From positions 1-64,000 of the forward strand of contig NZ_PTJA01000002.1 of NCBI RefSeq assembly GCF_002934545.1: a DNA stretch of 64,000 nt, written 5' to 3'. The notes under the pieces were generated by a model. That model was not told where the DNA came from and made no database searches. It was given only the letters and a program-made list of their open reading frames with translations. The stretch is from Lacrimispora xylanisolvens. GTDB taxonomy: Bacteria > Bacillota > Clostridia > Lachnospirales > Lachnospiraceae. The number at the start of each line of letters is the position of its first letter. The first letter of the stretch is position 1. Positions 41,955 through 50,908 of this stretch are shown here, piece after piece. The translations under genes were made by a program, and so were the position numbers.

Positions 41955-43286
41955 CTACTCTTTGAATCCGGTTAAAAATCCGCTGAATTCATGGAAAAGA
42001 GTTTCTTCTATCTTTTTCATCCATACGGTAATACCGTCTTCTGACAGAGTTAAAAGGATATGGATGGAACCCACGTATTCTCCCACAACGGAAACAGGGA
42101 GATAAAGTGTTCTGGAATCTGCCCACAAAGCTTTGACTGCAATTCTCTGTTTGTAGCCATTTAAGATGCTGACAGCAGGTTCTGTAAAGGAAAAAGAGAA
42201 TGTGTATGTCTTATCCGGTCCGGACAGGGTAAGACTGCCTTCTTTGGAGTCAAGGGAAAGGGCAAGCCTTGTAAATCTCTGACGGCCGGGCAGAAGGCGG
42301 TAAACGGCGTTTAAATGAGAGGGACCGGAAAAGACAGGAAAGCTGGGAACCGGACTTAGAAATTCCTTTAGTCCATCCCGAACCAGATCCAGTATTTTTT
42401 GTTGTCCCCCTCTGATATTCTGAGTATTTGCCGTAATGACTATGACCATATCCAGCTCCGGATAAAAAAGCACATACTGACTTCCCATACCATACATGGC
42501 AAAGCCATTCCGGATCTGCCATATCTGATAGCCGTATCCCTGCTTCTCATCTAAGGTCTGTCCGAAATGAATGGTGGGAACCTGAAAGGAAACGGCATCT
42601 CTTAAATAATCTGCAAAAACCCCCGTCCCATGTTTCAATGTATTCATACAGAATCTGCCAGTCTTTAATAAATCAAGGGAATAGGCCATCAGGCCGGAGC
42701 CGCCCATTTCACTACCAAAGGGATCTTTTATAATATACGCATCTTTGGAAAAATCAAGTTTATCCAGACATTTCTCTCTTAAATAATCAAGAACTCCTTT
42801 TCCTGTCAGTTTTTTTACAAGTGCTGCCAGCGTATGGGCAGCGGAAGTATCATAGAGAAAGGTTTCCCCGCTTTTATGGGTAGGCGGAACCAAAAAGAAG
42901 CTTTCCACCCAGTTTTTCTGCCTGTCAATCTTATAGGTGGTTGAAGAGTGGCAGGTCTGCATCATCAGCATTTGCTGTATGGTCATATTCATGAGCCAGG
43001 GACTTTTCGTTTCAGCATCTGAGTATTCCGGGAAATAGCCGGTTATAGGATCTGAAAGGGAAATCAGACCGTCCTCAAGAAGATATCCCACTGCCAGGGA
43101 GCAGAAGCTCTTTGTGATGGAGAACATGCGGTGAAGGTCCTGTTTTGTATAAGGTGCCTGATAGTTTTCCGTAAGAAGAGTTCCGCCCTGTTCAGCCAGA
43201 AAACTATGAATGGGAAGCCCGCTTTCTTTCAGTCTGAGCCAAAGCTGTTCCATGTGTTCTTTTGATGGTATCTTGTTGTTATGCAT
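41955..43286 (-). CDS. Serine hydrolase of the beta-lactamase/DD-peptidase-like family (class C-like esterase)
   Basis: 443 residues. The SxxK motif is in MFSITKSFCSLAVGYLL (S-I-T-K), the second motif is YDTSAAHTLAALVKKLTG (Y-x-S type), and the fold continues to MYGMGSQYVLFYPELDMV. No signal peptide is seen, so it is likely a cytosolic esterase rather than a true beta-lactamase. A C-terminal beta domain of about 120 residues follows. It overlaps the end of the membrane AraC regulator gene by eight bases and is co-transcribed with it. Near a plant-polysaccharide cluster it may be an acyl-esterase. Confidence 0.8.
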   Translation of the reverse strand: MHNNKIPSKEHMEQLWLRLKESGLPIHSFLAEQGGTLLTENYQAPYTKQDLHRMFSITKSFCSLAVGYLLEDGLISLSDPITGYFPEYSDAETKSPWLMNMTIQQMLMMQTCHSSTTYKIDRQKNWVESFFLVPPTHKSGETFLYDTSAAHTLAALVKKLTGKGVLDYLREKCLDKLDFSKDAYIIKDPFGSEMGGSGLMAYSLDLLKTGRFCMNTLKHGTGVFADYLRDAVSFQVPTIHFGQTLDEKQGYGYQIWQIRNGFAMYGMGSQYVLFYPELDMVIVITANTQNIRGGQQKILDLVRDGLKEFLSPVPSFPVFSGPSHLNAVYRLLPGRQRFTRLALSLDSKEGSLTLSGPDKTYTFSFSFTEPAVSILNGYKQRIAVKALWADSRTLYLPVSVVGEYVGSIHILLTLSEDGITVWMKKIEETLFHEFSGFLTGFKE

Positions 43287-45540
43287 TTACCTTATCCCTC
43301 ATTTCCTTCGGTGATACACCAAAATTCTTTTTAAATGCCCTCCTGAAAGAGGCGGCATTGTTATAACCAAGATATTCGTATAGCGTGGAAAGACTGGTAT
43401 CAGTTGTTGATATGATCTCCTTTGCCTTTGCCATTCTAAGTCGTTCTAAGTAAGTGGAAAAATTCTCGGACACCTCTCTTTTAAAGAGATAGCTGAAATA
43501 ATTTTCCGAAATACCAAATATATCCGATATTTTTGTCAGGCATAAATCTGGATCATGGTAATTATTGACGATATAATCCTGTATTTTAATAATCAGCTCG
43601 TTGCTTTCTGTTTCTGTTCCGCAGACATCACAAAGCTCTAATGCGATGGTTTTTAAGCTGTCAATACTGATTTCTCCTTCAAACTGTTTATCAATCATAT
43701 CAAGCAGTTTCAGCCTGTCTTCTAAAAGACCTTCTTCTGTAATGCTATGTCTCTTTTTAAACACAGTGGAACGAATATCCGATAAAAGCCATTTTTGCTG
43801 GGTAAAGGAAAGGCTGCGTCTTGATGTATTCTCATCCCGTATCAGCTTAAAAAGCTCCTTTACCTGTTCTTTGTTACCGGTGGAAATAAAACCGCTCAGC
43901 TGAATGGACAGACTTTCCGGATAATAATAAACATCATTGGATTTTGTAAAATCATAGCGGCTTAAAATATATTTTTCCGTAGTTGTGATGGATTTGGCTT
44001 CCTTTGCCTGCTGATAGGATTTCCAGGTATAGGAAATCAGCCCGTTACGTGCGCCCAGCCCGCCGCGGATCCAGATTCCATATTTTTGCAGAAGTTCATT
44101 ATGCATAGAAATAAAGGTATTTCTGCTCTGTTCTAAAACCTGTTCAAAATGTAAAGATTCACCAGACGCAATCAATATGGCAAAAGCCCGGTCTGAAGGC
44201 TTGTAAATATATCCGGTATCCGGGTAATAGCGCCGGAGGGCTTCTCTCACCAGCATATCGTAATTTTCAAAGCACAATTCCAAATCCTTGGTACAGATAT
44301 GGGATTCCTCAGATGGGGATACTTCTGTATACAAAACGTGGAATTTAGTGTCAGGGCGTTCCAGACCAAGTTCATCTATGATATACTGCATCTCTACGTT
44401 ATTGGTAATGCTGCCTTCCATGATCCGTCGCATATAGGACTCAGCCACAACCGGTTTTTGCTTTTCCACAAGCAGGTTTAAGGAGCTTGCCAGCGATTCC
44501 TTTAGGTTCAGTTCATTGGACAGCTTTAAAATCTTTTGATTTCCAAAGGATGAAAAGATCACAGCCAGGATTCCCCCAAGAATGATGGCTGCCAGAGTCA
44601 CGGTTGTAAAAAAACGCTGATAGGGGGTGATGGAGTAGTAGGCTTCTTCCTCCGGCTGTATCAGGTAGTAATTCCAGTTACTATAGGAAGAAGATACAGT
44701 AGTGATCAGCATTTCCTCCCTGTTACTGCCCTGGGTAAAATGTGCGATATTATGTTCAAAGTCCATATTTTTCAAGGTTTCGTATTCAATAACAGGCCCG
44801 CCTCCGGAGAGAAGGAACGTCTGATTGCCGTTTTTGTCGTATGCAACCAGATACCCGTTATGATATAAATTAATATTTGAAAAAAATGCCATAATTTTTT
44901 CGTGTTCAAACTGATAGCAGATCACGGAACTGCTGTGATTGGCCACCTGAGAGGCAGATGTCAGAGGATATAGGTACAAAAAGTTTTTTGACGAGGTGCC
45001 AAGTTGTTCAAAAGGAATAAATTTGTTCCAGTAAGACGGATCTACCAGTATTTTTGATAACTGGGCTGGATCGATTGGATACTTTGTATTATTCCAGATA
45101 AAGAAATCGAAATCCGAAAAAAGAATGGGGGAGATGGCATAGCTGGATTTCTCTATATAAATGAAGGAGTTGTTTATTGGCAGCAGAAATTCCACCGGTG
45201 TAATGGATTTAAGACTCTGCTGGGTCTTATAACCAAGATAATAAAACGAAGAATCCCCCCTGTTTACTTTGTTGATCAGGTTATTAAACAGGCTGTTGGT
45301 GGTAATCTGCTTCACGGCTGCATTGGTAAGCTCCATCGTATTGTCCAGCTGTTTAACAGAGGCAGACAGACTGAGCCGGTTCTGCTGATAAATACCGTTT
45401 TTTACCTGACGGTAGGAAAGAGAGTAAAGAATTACCCCAATCAGAAGAATGATTGCCAGAATCAACGTATAGGACAGCATCAGCTGATTTTTATAGGACA
45501 TATTTCTATTATGTTTTAATGTGAGTTTGCGATTTTTCAT
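43279..45540 (-). CDS. Membrane sensor-regulator with AraC-type HTH (YesN/YtdP class)
   Basis: 753 residues from ATG 45540 (AAAGGA upstream; other in-frame ATGs exist at 45549 and 45561). A transmembrane helix near 22-42 is followed by an outer sensor domain to about 290 (Cache-like) and a second helix near 300-320. A cytoplasmic linker leads to a C-terminal AraC HTH pair (LTKISDIFGISENYFSYLFK and STLYEYLGYNNAASFRRAFKKNFGVSPKEMR). Such one-component regulators control adjacent sugar-importer operons in Firmicutes. It is divergent from the importer's binding-protein gene, its probable target. Confidence 0.92.
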   Translation of the reverse strand: MKNRKLTLKHNRNMSYKNQLMLSYTLILAIILLIGVILYSLSYRQVKNGIYQQNRLSLSASVKQLDNTMELTNAAVKQITTNSLFNNLINKVNRGDSSFYYLGYKTQQSLKSITPVEFLLPINNSFIYIEKSSYAISPILFSDFDFFIWNNTKYPIDPAQLSKILVDPSYWNKFIPFEQLGTSSKNFLYLYPLTSASQVANHSSSVICYQFEHEKIMAFFSNINLYHNGYLVAYDKNGNQTFLLSGGGPVIEYETLKNMDFEHNIAHFTQGSNREEMLITTVSSSYSNWNYYLIQPEEEAYYSITPYQRFFTTVTLAAIILGGILAVIFSSFGNQKILKLSNELNLKESLASSLNLLVEKQKPVVAESYMRRIMEGSITNNVEMQYIIDELGLERPDTKFHVLYTEVSPSEESHICTKDLELCFENYDMLVREALRRYYPDTGYIYKPSDRAFAILIASGESLHFEQVLEQSRNTFISMHNELLQKYGIWIRGGLGARNGLISYTWKSYQQAKEAKSITTTEKYILSRYDFTKSNDVYYYPESLSIQLSGFISTGNKEQVKELFKLIRDENTSRRSLSFTQQKWLLSDIRSTVFKKRHSITEEGLLEDRLKLLDMIDKQFEGEISIDSLKTIALELCDVCGTETESNELIIKIQDYIVNNYHDPDLCLTKISDIFGISENYFSYLFKREVSENFSTYLERLRMAKAKEIISTTDTSLSTLYEYLGYNNAASFRRAFKKNFGVSPKEMRDKVNA

Positions 45541-45790
45541 ATGCACCATTCCTTTTTTCATATTGAAAATTATAGTATGAAACGGTACTAAAATCAATCA
45601 AATCCACTTCTTACATGAAGAACTGTACATAGAACGTAAAATATGTACTCAAAACCGATCCCAGTCGCTTCCTATATAATAATGTCGAATGGGAGAAGGA
45701 CTAATACCGGTAATATAAAATGTGCATAATAAATAGCTTGGAAAACGGACTGTTTAGCTAAAAATGAACAACGATAGTAAATAATGCGCG

Positions 45791-45819
45791 TTGATATTGT
45801 GTGTATGAGATGCTATGAT
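45791..45819 (+). promoter_or_regulatory. Promoter of the sugar importer/GH43 operon
   Basis: TTGATA (45791-45796) and TATGAT (45814-45819) with 17-bp spacing, about 60 bases before the binding-protein start. The 45541-45878 gap between the divergent genes holds no other gene and should contain the AraC-type regulator's sites; I could not pick these out. Confidence 0.65.
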
Positions 45820-45878
45820 GGCAATGCGAAAAGGTGCGCACCACCAATAATAAAAAATTATATATAGGGAGGTTTCAA

Positions 45879-47471
45879 ATGAGAGTAAAAAAAATGCTTG
45901 CAGCTGGTATGGCGGTTACCATGGCTGCATCAATGGCTTTAAGCGGCTGTTCCTCATCTGCCAAATCTGGAGCAGATGTGACGAAAGCCGGTGGGAATAC
46001 GGAAAGCAGCTCTTCAACAGGAGAGAGCAAAGCGGAGAATGAAATTAAAAAACCGGAGAAGATTACCATTATGGTAAATGCAACAGTTATGACAAAACAA
46101 AATAACAGAGATGCATTTGAAAAAAGATGGGAAGAACTGACCGGGATTGATTTAGAGATTGTACAGCCGGATCATGATGCTTACTTTGATGTTCTGGGTC
46201 AGACGTTTGCTTCCGGTCCAGAGAACTGGCCGGATGCAATTATCCTTGCTGGCAGCTTCTATACCGGATATGCGGAGGAAGGTGCACTCTGGGATATGAC
46301 ACAGGCATGGGAGAATTCAGAACTTAAGTCATCCGGACGTTTTACCGGGGATGATGTTGTAGACAATATGAAGATTGACGGAAAGCTCTACGGATTTCCG
46401 GTTACCAGAGGAAACGGCTGTGTTACATATGTAAAGAAGAAATGGCTGGATAACTGCGGACTGACTGCACCTACAACTTATGATGAATATTTAAACATGC
46501 TGAAGGCATTTACAGAGGGTGATCCGGACGGCAACGGAGTAAATGGAGATACCTATGGTTTATCAGCTGCCGGATTCATCGGATCAGAAGAGCCATGGAC
46601 CAATTATCTGCCGGAATTCTATCAGGACGCGTATCCTTCCTTTGCAAAGGGGGAAGACGGTGTCTGGTATGATGGATTTACCAAGGATAACTTTAAGGAT
46701 GCGCTGCAGCGTATGAGAGAAGCTTATGCAGCAGGCTATATTGATAAGGAAACCTTAACAAACGGAACAAAAGACTGCCGTAATAAGTTTTACGAGGATA
46801 AATTCGGCGTATTTACTTACTGGGCAGGCACCTGGGCAAGCAATTTAAAGAACAATCTGGAATCAAACGGTCATGACAGTGAACTCATTCCATTAAAACC
46901 GATTAAAGAGGTTGGTACTTATGTGGAAAGAACGGCTCCGGTCTGGGCAATTACTTCTTCCTGTGAAAATCCGGAAGGCGTATTTAAATACCTGATCGAG
47001 TCCATGTTAGATGGCGGTGATATGGAAATGCTCTGGACCTATGGAGTGGAAGATGTTCACTGGTCAAAGAAAGCAGAAACAGTTCTTGACAAGGCATATA
47101 ATGAGGGTGAATTCCATTTAAGAGAAAGTCTTGAAAATCCTGGAACACAGTACACCAAACAGCATCTTGATCCAATGCTTTCCATCGCAACCTGGGAAGG
47201 GGATCCTGGAAAGGCTGCAGTAAAAGATGAGGCAAAGAATGCCCAGACTGTATTTAATGAAAACTGCCGTCAGGCAACCATCACTCCTTCTACCGAAGAA
47301 ATGGCTACCTACAACGGAGATTTAATGACACTGAAGAAATCCATTATTGCAGATGTTGTCGTACAGGGTACTTCCATAGACGAAGCATTCAAGCGTTTCG
47401 AAAGCGATGGCGGTGTAAAATGGTCACAGACAATCGTGGATTCACTTAACAAGAAAGAATCTGCAAAATAG
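45879..47471 (+). CDS. Sugar ABC importer, substrate-binding lipoprotein (LplA-like)
   Basis: 530 residues from ATG 45879 behind AGGGAGG. A lipoprotein signal ends in the lipobox ALSGC (Cys near 22), followed by a Ser/Gly/Glu-rich linker. The mature protein is a family-1-type solute-binding fold of the large LplA/YtcQ class (LTGIDLEIVQPDHDAYFDVLGQTFASG in part; MKIDGKLYGFPVTRGNGCV; SAAGFIGSEEPW). It should capture an oligosaccharide released from plant cell wall and hand it to the two permeases that follow. No ATPase gene is adjacent; this class usually shares a general MsmX-type ATPase. Confidence 0.93.
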   Translation: MRVKKMLAAGMAVTMAASMALSGCSSSAKSGADVTKAGGNTESSSSTGESKAENEIKKPEKITIMVNATVMTKQNNRDAFEKRWEELTGIDLEIVQPDHDAYFDVLGQTFASGPENWPDAIILAGSFYTGYAEEGALWDMTQAWENSELKSSGRFTGDDVVDNMKIDGKLYGFPVTRGNGCVTYVKKKWLDNCGLTAPTTYDEYLNMLKAFTEGDPDGNGVNGDTYGLSAAGFIGSEEPWTNYLPEFYQDAYPSFAKGEDGVWYDGFTKDNFKDALQRMREAYAAGYIDKETLTNGTKDCRNKFYEDKFGVFTYWAGTWASNLKNNLESNGHDSELIPLKPIKEVGTYVERTAPVWAITSSCENPEGVFKYLIESMLDGGDMEMLWTYGVEDVHWSKKAETVLDKAYNEGEFHLRESLENPGTQYTKQHLDPMLSIATWEGDPGKAAVKDEAKNAQTVFNENCRQATITPSTEEMATYNGDLMTLKKSIIADVVVQGTSIDEAFKRFESDGGVKWSQTIVDSLNKKESAK

Positions 47472-47488
47472 ATTTAGAAAGGTTTCCT

Positions 47489-48448
47489 ATGAATAAAAAG
47501 ATGAAAGGGCCTGCAGCGTATGCTGCAGGCGAAAATAAACGGCCGTTGCTTGTTTCGCTCCATTATTACAGGGGATTTTATGTGATGTTTCTTCCTGTTC
47601 TGATTTTTGCACTGGTGTTTCATTATCTTCCCATGCTGGGCATCAGATATGCCTTTTATTCCTATAAAGGAATTAAAGAACCCGTATTTATCGGTCTGGC
47701 ACATTTTGAAAAGATGATGAATATGCCGGGCTTCTGGAGTGCATTTGGGAATACCATTGTCTTAAGTATTGTGAAGCTTCTGCTGAATACCATTATGGCC
47801 GTTGTGCTTTCTCTTATGCTCAATGAGCTTCGGTCTGCGACCTTTAAAAAGATCACACAGACGATTGTGTATCTGCCGCATTTCATGTCATGGGTTGTTA
47901 CTGCATCCGTTTTTTCCCTGATTCTTTCTCCTACCGGGGCCGGTCTTTTAAATGCCGTGCTGATCAGGCTTGGAATTTTAAATGAGGGAATCTATTATCT
48001 TGGAAGTCAGAACTGGTGGCGGCCGATGTATTATGTGATTAACGTCTGGAAGGATACAGGCTGGGGAACGATTATCTTCATGGCTACACTTTCCGGAATC
48101 AATCCGGAGCTTTATGAGGCAGCTTCCATGGATGGAGCAGGGCGGTTTAACAGGCTTCGTTACATAACCATGCCGGCACTTAACAACACCATTATTACAG
48201 TCCTGATTTTAAATCTTGCCAAGGTAATGAATCTGTTTGAATCTGTATTCGTTATGCAAAACGATGCGGTTCGCCAGCAGGCAGATGTACTTCAGACTTA
48301 TATTTACACACAGACATTTAATTCCGGCGCTCTGCCTGATTATGGCTATACAACAGCAGTAGGTCTGATTTCCTCGCTGGTGGGCTGTTTCCTTGTGCTT
48401 CTCTGCAACAAGGCAAGCTATAAAGTTCGCGGAAGAGGAATTGTGTAG
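47489..48448 (+). CDS. Sugar ABC importer permease 1 (LplB-like)
   Basis: 319 residues with six helices. The N-terminus is longer and polar (about 30 residues). The permease loop with the EAA motif is in YEAASMDGAGRFNRLRYITMPAL. The block VVLSLMLNELRSATFKKITQTIVYLPHFMSW is typical of the LplB/YtcP class. It follows the binding-protein gene by 17 bases and pairs with the next permease. Confidence 0.94.
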   Translation: MNKKMKGPAAYAAGENKRPLLVSLHYYRGFYVMFLPVLIFALVFHYLPMLGIRYAFYSYKGIKEPVFIGLAHFEKMMNMPGFWSAFGNTIVLSIVKLLLNTIMAVVLSLMLNELRSATFKKITQTIVYLPHFMSWVVTASVFSLILSPTGAGLLNAVLIRLGILNEGIYYLGSQNWWRPMYYVINVWKDTGWGTIIFMATLSGINPELYEAASMDGAGRFNRLRYITMPALNNTIITVLILNLAKVMNLFESVFVMQNDAVRQQADVLQTYIYTQTFNSGALPDYGYTTAVGLISSLVGCFLVLLCNKASYKVRGRGIV

Positions 48449-48460
48449 GGAGGAGAAAAC

Positions 48461-49297
48461 ATGAAAAAGAAAGCAACCGCATTTGACTATATGCTGGTGA
48501 TCATATTTGTACTCATAAGTCTTATCATGATTATCCCGATCTACAAGGTTCTCATTGACTCCTTTGATTTAAAGACAGCTTATGGTATGAAACTGTTTCC
48601 GGAAAAATTTGGTTTTGCAGGTTATGTCTCTGTATTTACCAATCCGACTTTATATAAGCCGTTTCTGGTTTCTATATTTACAACCATAGTGGGGACGATT
48701 ACTGGACTGACCGTGGCAACACTGGGCGCTTATGTGCTGATTCAGTGGAAGATGCCGGGAAGAACGCTGTTTGCAAATATTATGCTGTTTACCATGATTT
48801 TTAACGGCGGTATGATTCCCACCTATCTGGTAATGAAGTCATTTCATCTGACCAATACCTTATTTGTGGTAATACTTCTACCGGCTATTAATGTTTATAA
48901 TATGGTACTTATGAGAAATTTCTTTGAGGGTATTCCAGCCAGCTTATTTGAATCAGCAGAAATTGACGGCTGTCCTCCTATGGGAATATTTTTAAAAATT
49001 GTCCTTCCATTATCAAAGGCTGCACTTACTGCAATTGGTCTGATGTACGCTGTATCTTACTGGAACGATTATACCAATTATAAACTTTATATCACAAATG
49101 ATAATTTATATAATTTTCAAATGAAGTTAAGATCTGTTATAATGGGAAGTGATTTGCCCCAGGCAATTGGCGGTGCAACTGAGAACACAGTAAAGAACGC
49201 AGCTGTTATTGTGGCGATCCTCCCCTTCATGATCATTTATCCATTCTGCCAGAAGTATTTTATTCAGGGTGTTAATATTGGTGCCGTAAAGGAGTAA
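48461..49297 (+). CDS. Sugar ABC importer permease 2 (YtcP/LplC-like)
   Basis: 278 residues with six helices. The EAA-type loop is FESAEIDGCPPMGIFLKIVLPLSKAAL. The end YPFCQKYFIQGVNIGAVKE is the family signature for carbohydrate permeases of this class. GGGAGGAG precedes the ATG. A terminator lies between it and the first GH43 gene, so downstream enzymes may be made at lower level. Confidence 0.95.
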   Translation: MKKKATAFDYMLVIIFVLISLIMIIPIYKVLIDSFDLKTAYGMKLFPEKFGFAGYVSVFTNPTLYKPFLVSIFTTIVGTITGLTVATLGAYVLIQWKMPGRTLFANIMLFTMIFNGGMIPTYLVMKSFHLTNTLFVVILLPAINVYNMVLMRNFFEGIPASLFESAEIDGCPPMGIFLKIVLPLSKAALTAIGLMYAVSYWNDYTNYKLYITNDNLYNFQMKLRSVIMGSDLPQAIGGATENTVKNAAVIVAILPFMIIYPFCQKYFIQGVNIGAVKE

Positions 49298-49312
49298 CGA
49301 TCAGGCAGAAAG

Positions 49313-49338
49313 AGGGGCAGAATTTCTGCTCCTTTTTT
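49313..49338 (+). terminator. Terminator between importer and GH43 genes
   Basis: AGGGGCAGAA (49313-49322) pairs with TTCTGCTCCT (49324-49333, one G-U), followed by TTTTT. The innermost pairs must open to form a loop. Read-through would join the importer and enzyme genes. Confidence 0.7.
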
Positions 49339-49369
49339 CACATGAACTATATTATGGGAGGCAATTGCG

Positions 49370-50908
49370 ATGTCCATGTATCAGAATCCGGTTTTGTATG
49401 CCGATTATTCAGATCCCGATGTAATTCGGGTAGGAGAAGATTATTATATGGTAGCTTCTTCTTTTACATATCTTCCAGGTGTACCTCTTCTCCATTCCAG
49501 GGATCTGGTTCACTGGGAAATCATCAATCACTGTGTGGATTCACTGCCCTTTGAAAAATATGATCTGCCATCTCATGGCTCAGGAACCTGGGCACCCTCC
49601 ATCCGTTTTCATGAGGGTACCTTTTACGTATTTATTCCCCTTCCTGATGAAGGGATTTTTGTAGCCACATCAAAAGATCCATATGGAGAATTTAAACTTC
49701 ACTGCCTCCATGAGGCGAAAGGCTGGATTGATCCATGTCCTTTCTGGGATATTGATGGAAAAGCGTACATGGTATTTGCCTATGCCAACAGCCGGTGTGG
49801 GATCAAGCACAGACTGGATCTGGTAGAAATCGACCCTCTATGCAGAAATATTATTGGAGAGCCGGTTACTATATTTGACGGGGAACAGATTGCTCCCACA
49901 ACAGAAGGACCCAAGATGTATTATGACCAGGGATATTATTATATTCTAATGCCGTCTGGAGGAGTTTCAACTGGCTGGCAGTCTGTATTGAGAGCGAAAG
50001 CTGTAAAAGGGCCATATGAATACAAGATTGTGATGCATCAGGGAAATACATTCGTAAACGGGCCTCATCAGGGCGGCTGGGTCATAGCACCTGACGGCAG
50101 GCACTGGTTTATTCATTTCCAGGACGTCAATGAGCTTGGAAGGATTGTTCATCTGCAGCCTATGTGCTTTCATAATGGCTGGCCTTTTATCGGAACGGAT
50201 CAAAATGGAGACGGAATCGGAGAACCGGTTAAGGAGTGGAAGGTTCCCACAGAAGGGCAGCCAGAGTACAGAATTGCCCAGTCAGATGAGTTTAATGGGA
50301 AAAGCATCGGCCTTCAGTGGCAGTGGCAGGCAAATCCCCAAAAGTCCTATTATTCGCTGGCAGGGCATAATGGAATCCGTCTGTTTTGTATGAAGAACAA
50401 TACCAGAGAAAATTACCTCTGGTATGCACCCAATGCCATGACTCAGATCCCCCAGCAAAAGACTTTCACAGCTGTCACAAAGGTACGCCTTAACTGGGAA
50501 GCGGAAGGGGATATGGCATCCATAGGAATGATTGGACATTCCTATGCCTATCTGGCTCTGGAGCGGACCATTGATGGCAACAGTCTTATGCTGTACAAAG
50601 GAACCGTAACAAAAAAGGAACTGCTTGGAGAAGCACGGGAAATTCTTGAAACTTCCAGTCCTTATGAGAATGATACGGTGTATCTGCGTCTGGAGTTACT
50701 TGCTGATAAAACATACCGCTTTTCCTGGTCACCGGATGAAACCAGCTATACCTCCATTGGAGATTCACAGCCCCTATGCCGGGCGACCTGGACAGGTGCA
50801 AAGCTTTGCCTGTGGAGTGCCAATAAAAACAACGTAAGATCAGAAGGGTATGGGGAATATGAATTTATACACATCAAAGACGGAAGCGGCAGCAAAGAGG
50901 GCGTTTGA
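49370..50908 (+). CDS. Glycoside hydrolase family 43 enzyme (xylosidase/arabinofuranosidase type)
   Basis: 512 residues, cytosolic (no signal peptide). A five-bladed propeller fills about 1-310 with the catalytic base in YADYSDPDVIRVGEDYYMV, the pKa-modulating Asp in GWIDPCPFWDIDGKAYMVF and the acid Glu in APTTEGPKMYYDQGYYYI. A C-terminal beta-sandwich (about 320-510, with SDEFNGKSIGLQWQWQ and ENYLWYAPNAMTQ) matches the XynB-type accessory domain. It should cleave xylose or arabinose from imported oligosaccharides. The last 50 bases overlap the start of the second GH43 gene. Confidence 0.93.
   Translation: MSMYQNPVLYADYSDPDVIRVGEDYYMVASSFTYLPGVPLLHSRDLVHWEIINHCVDSLPFEKYDLPSHGSGTWAPSIRFHEGTFYVFIPLPDEGIFVATSKDPYGEFKLHCLHEAKGWIDPCPFWDIDGKAYMVFAYANSRCGIKHRLDLVEIDPLCRNIIGEPVTIFDGEQIAPTTEGPKMYYDQGYYYILMPSGGVSTGWQSVLRAKAVKGPYEYKIVMHQGNTFVNGPHQGGWVIAPDGRHWFIHFQDVNELGRIVHLQPMCFHNGWPFIGTDQNGDGIGEPVKEWKVPTEGQPEYRIAQSDEFNGKSIGLQWQWQANPQKSYYSLAGHNGIRLFCMKNNTRENYLWYAPNAMTQIPQQKTFTAVTKVRLNWEAEGDMASIGMIGHSYAYLALERTIDGNSLMLYKGTVTKKELLGEAREILETSSPYENDTVYLRLELLADKTYRFSWSPDETSYTSIGDSQPLCRATWTGAKLCLWSANKNNVRSEGYGEYEFIHIKDGSGSKEGV

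Noticed and set aside
41955-43286. Serine hydrolase as a secreted beta-lactamase belonging to the blaR1-blaI unit
   Set aside because: No signal peptide, 12 kb away, and coupled instead to the membrane AraC regulator of the sugar locus.
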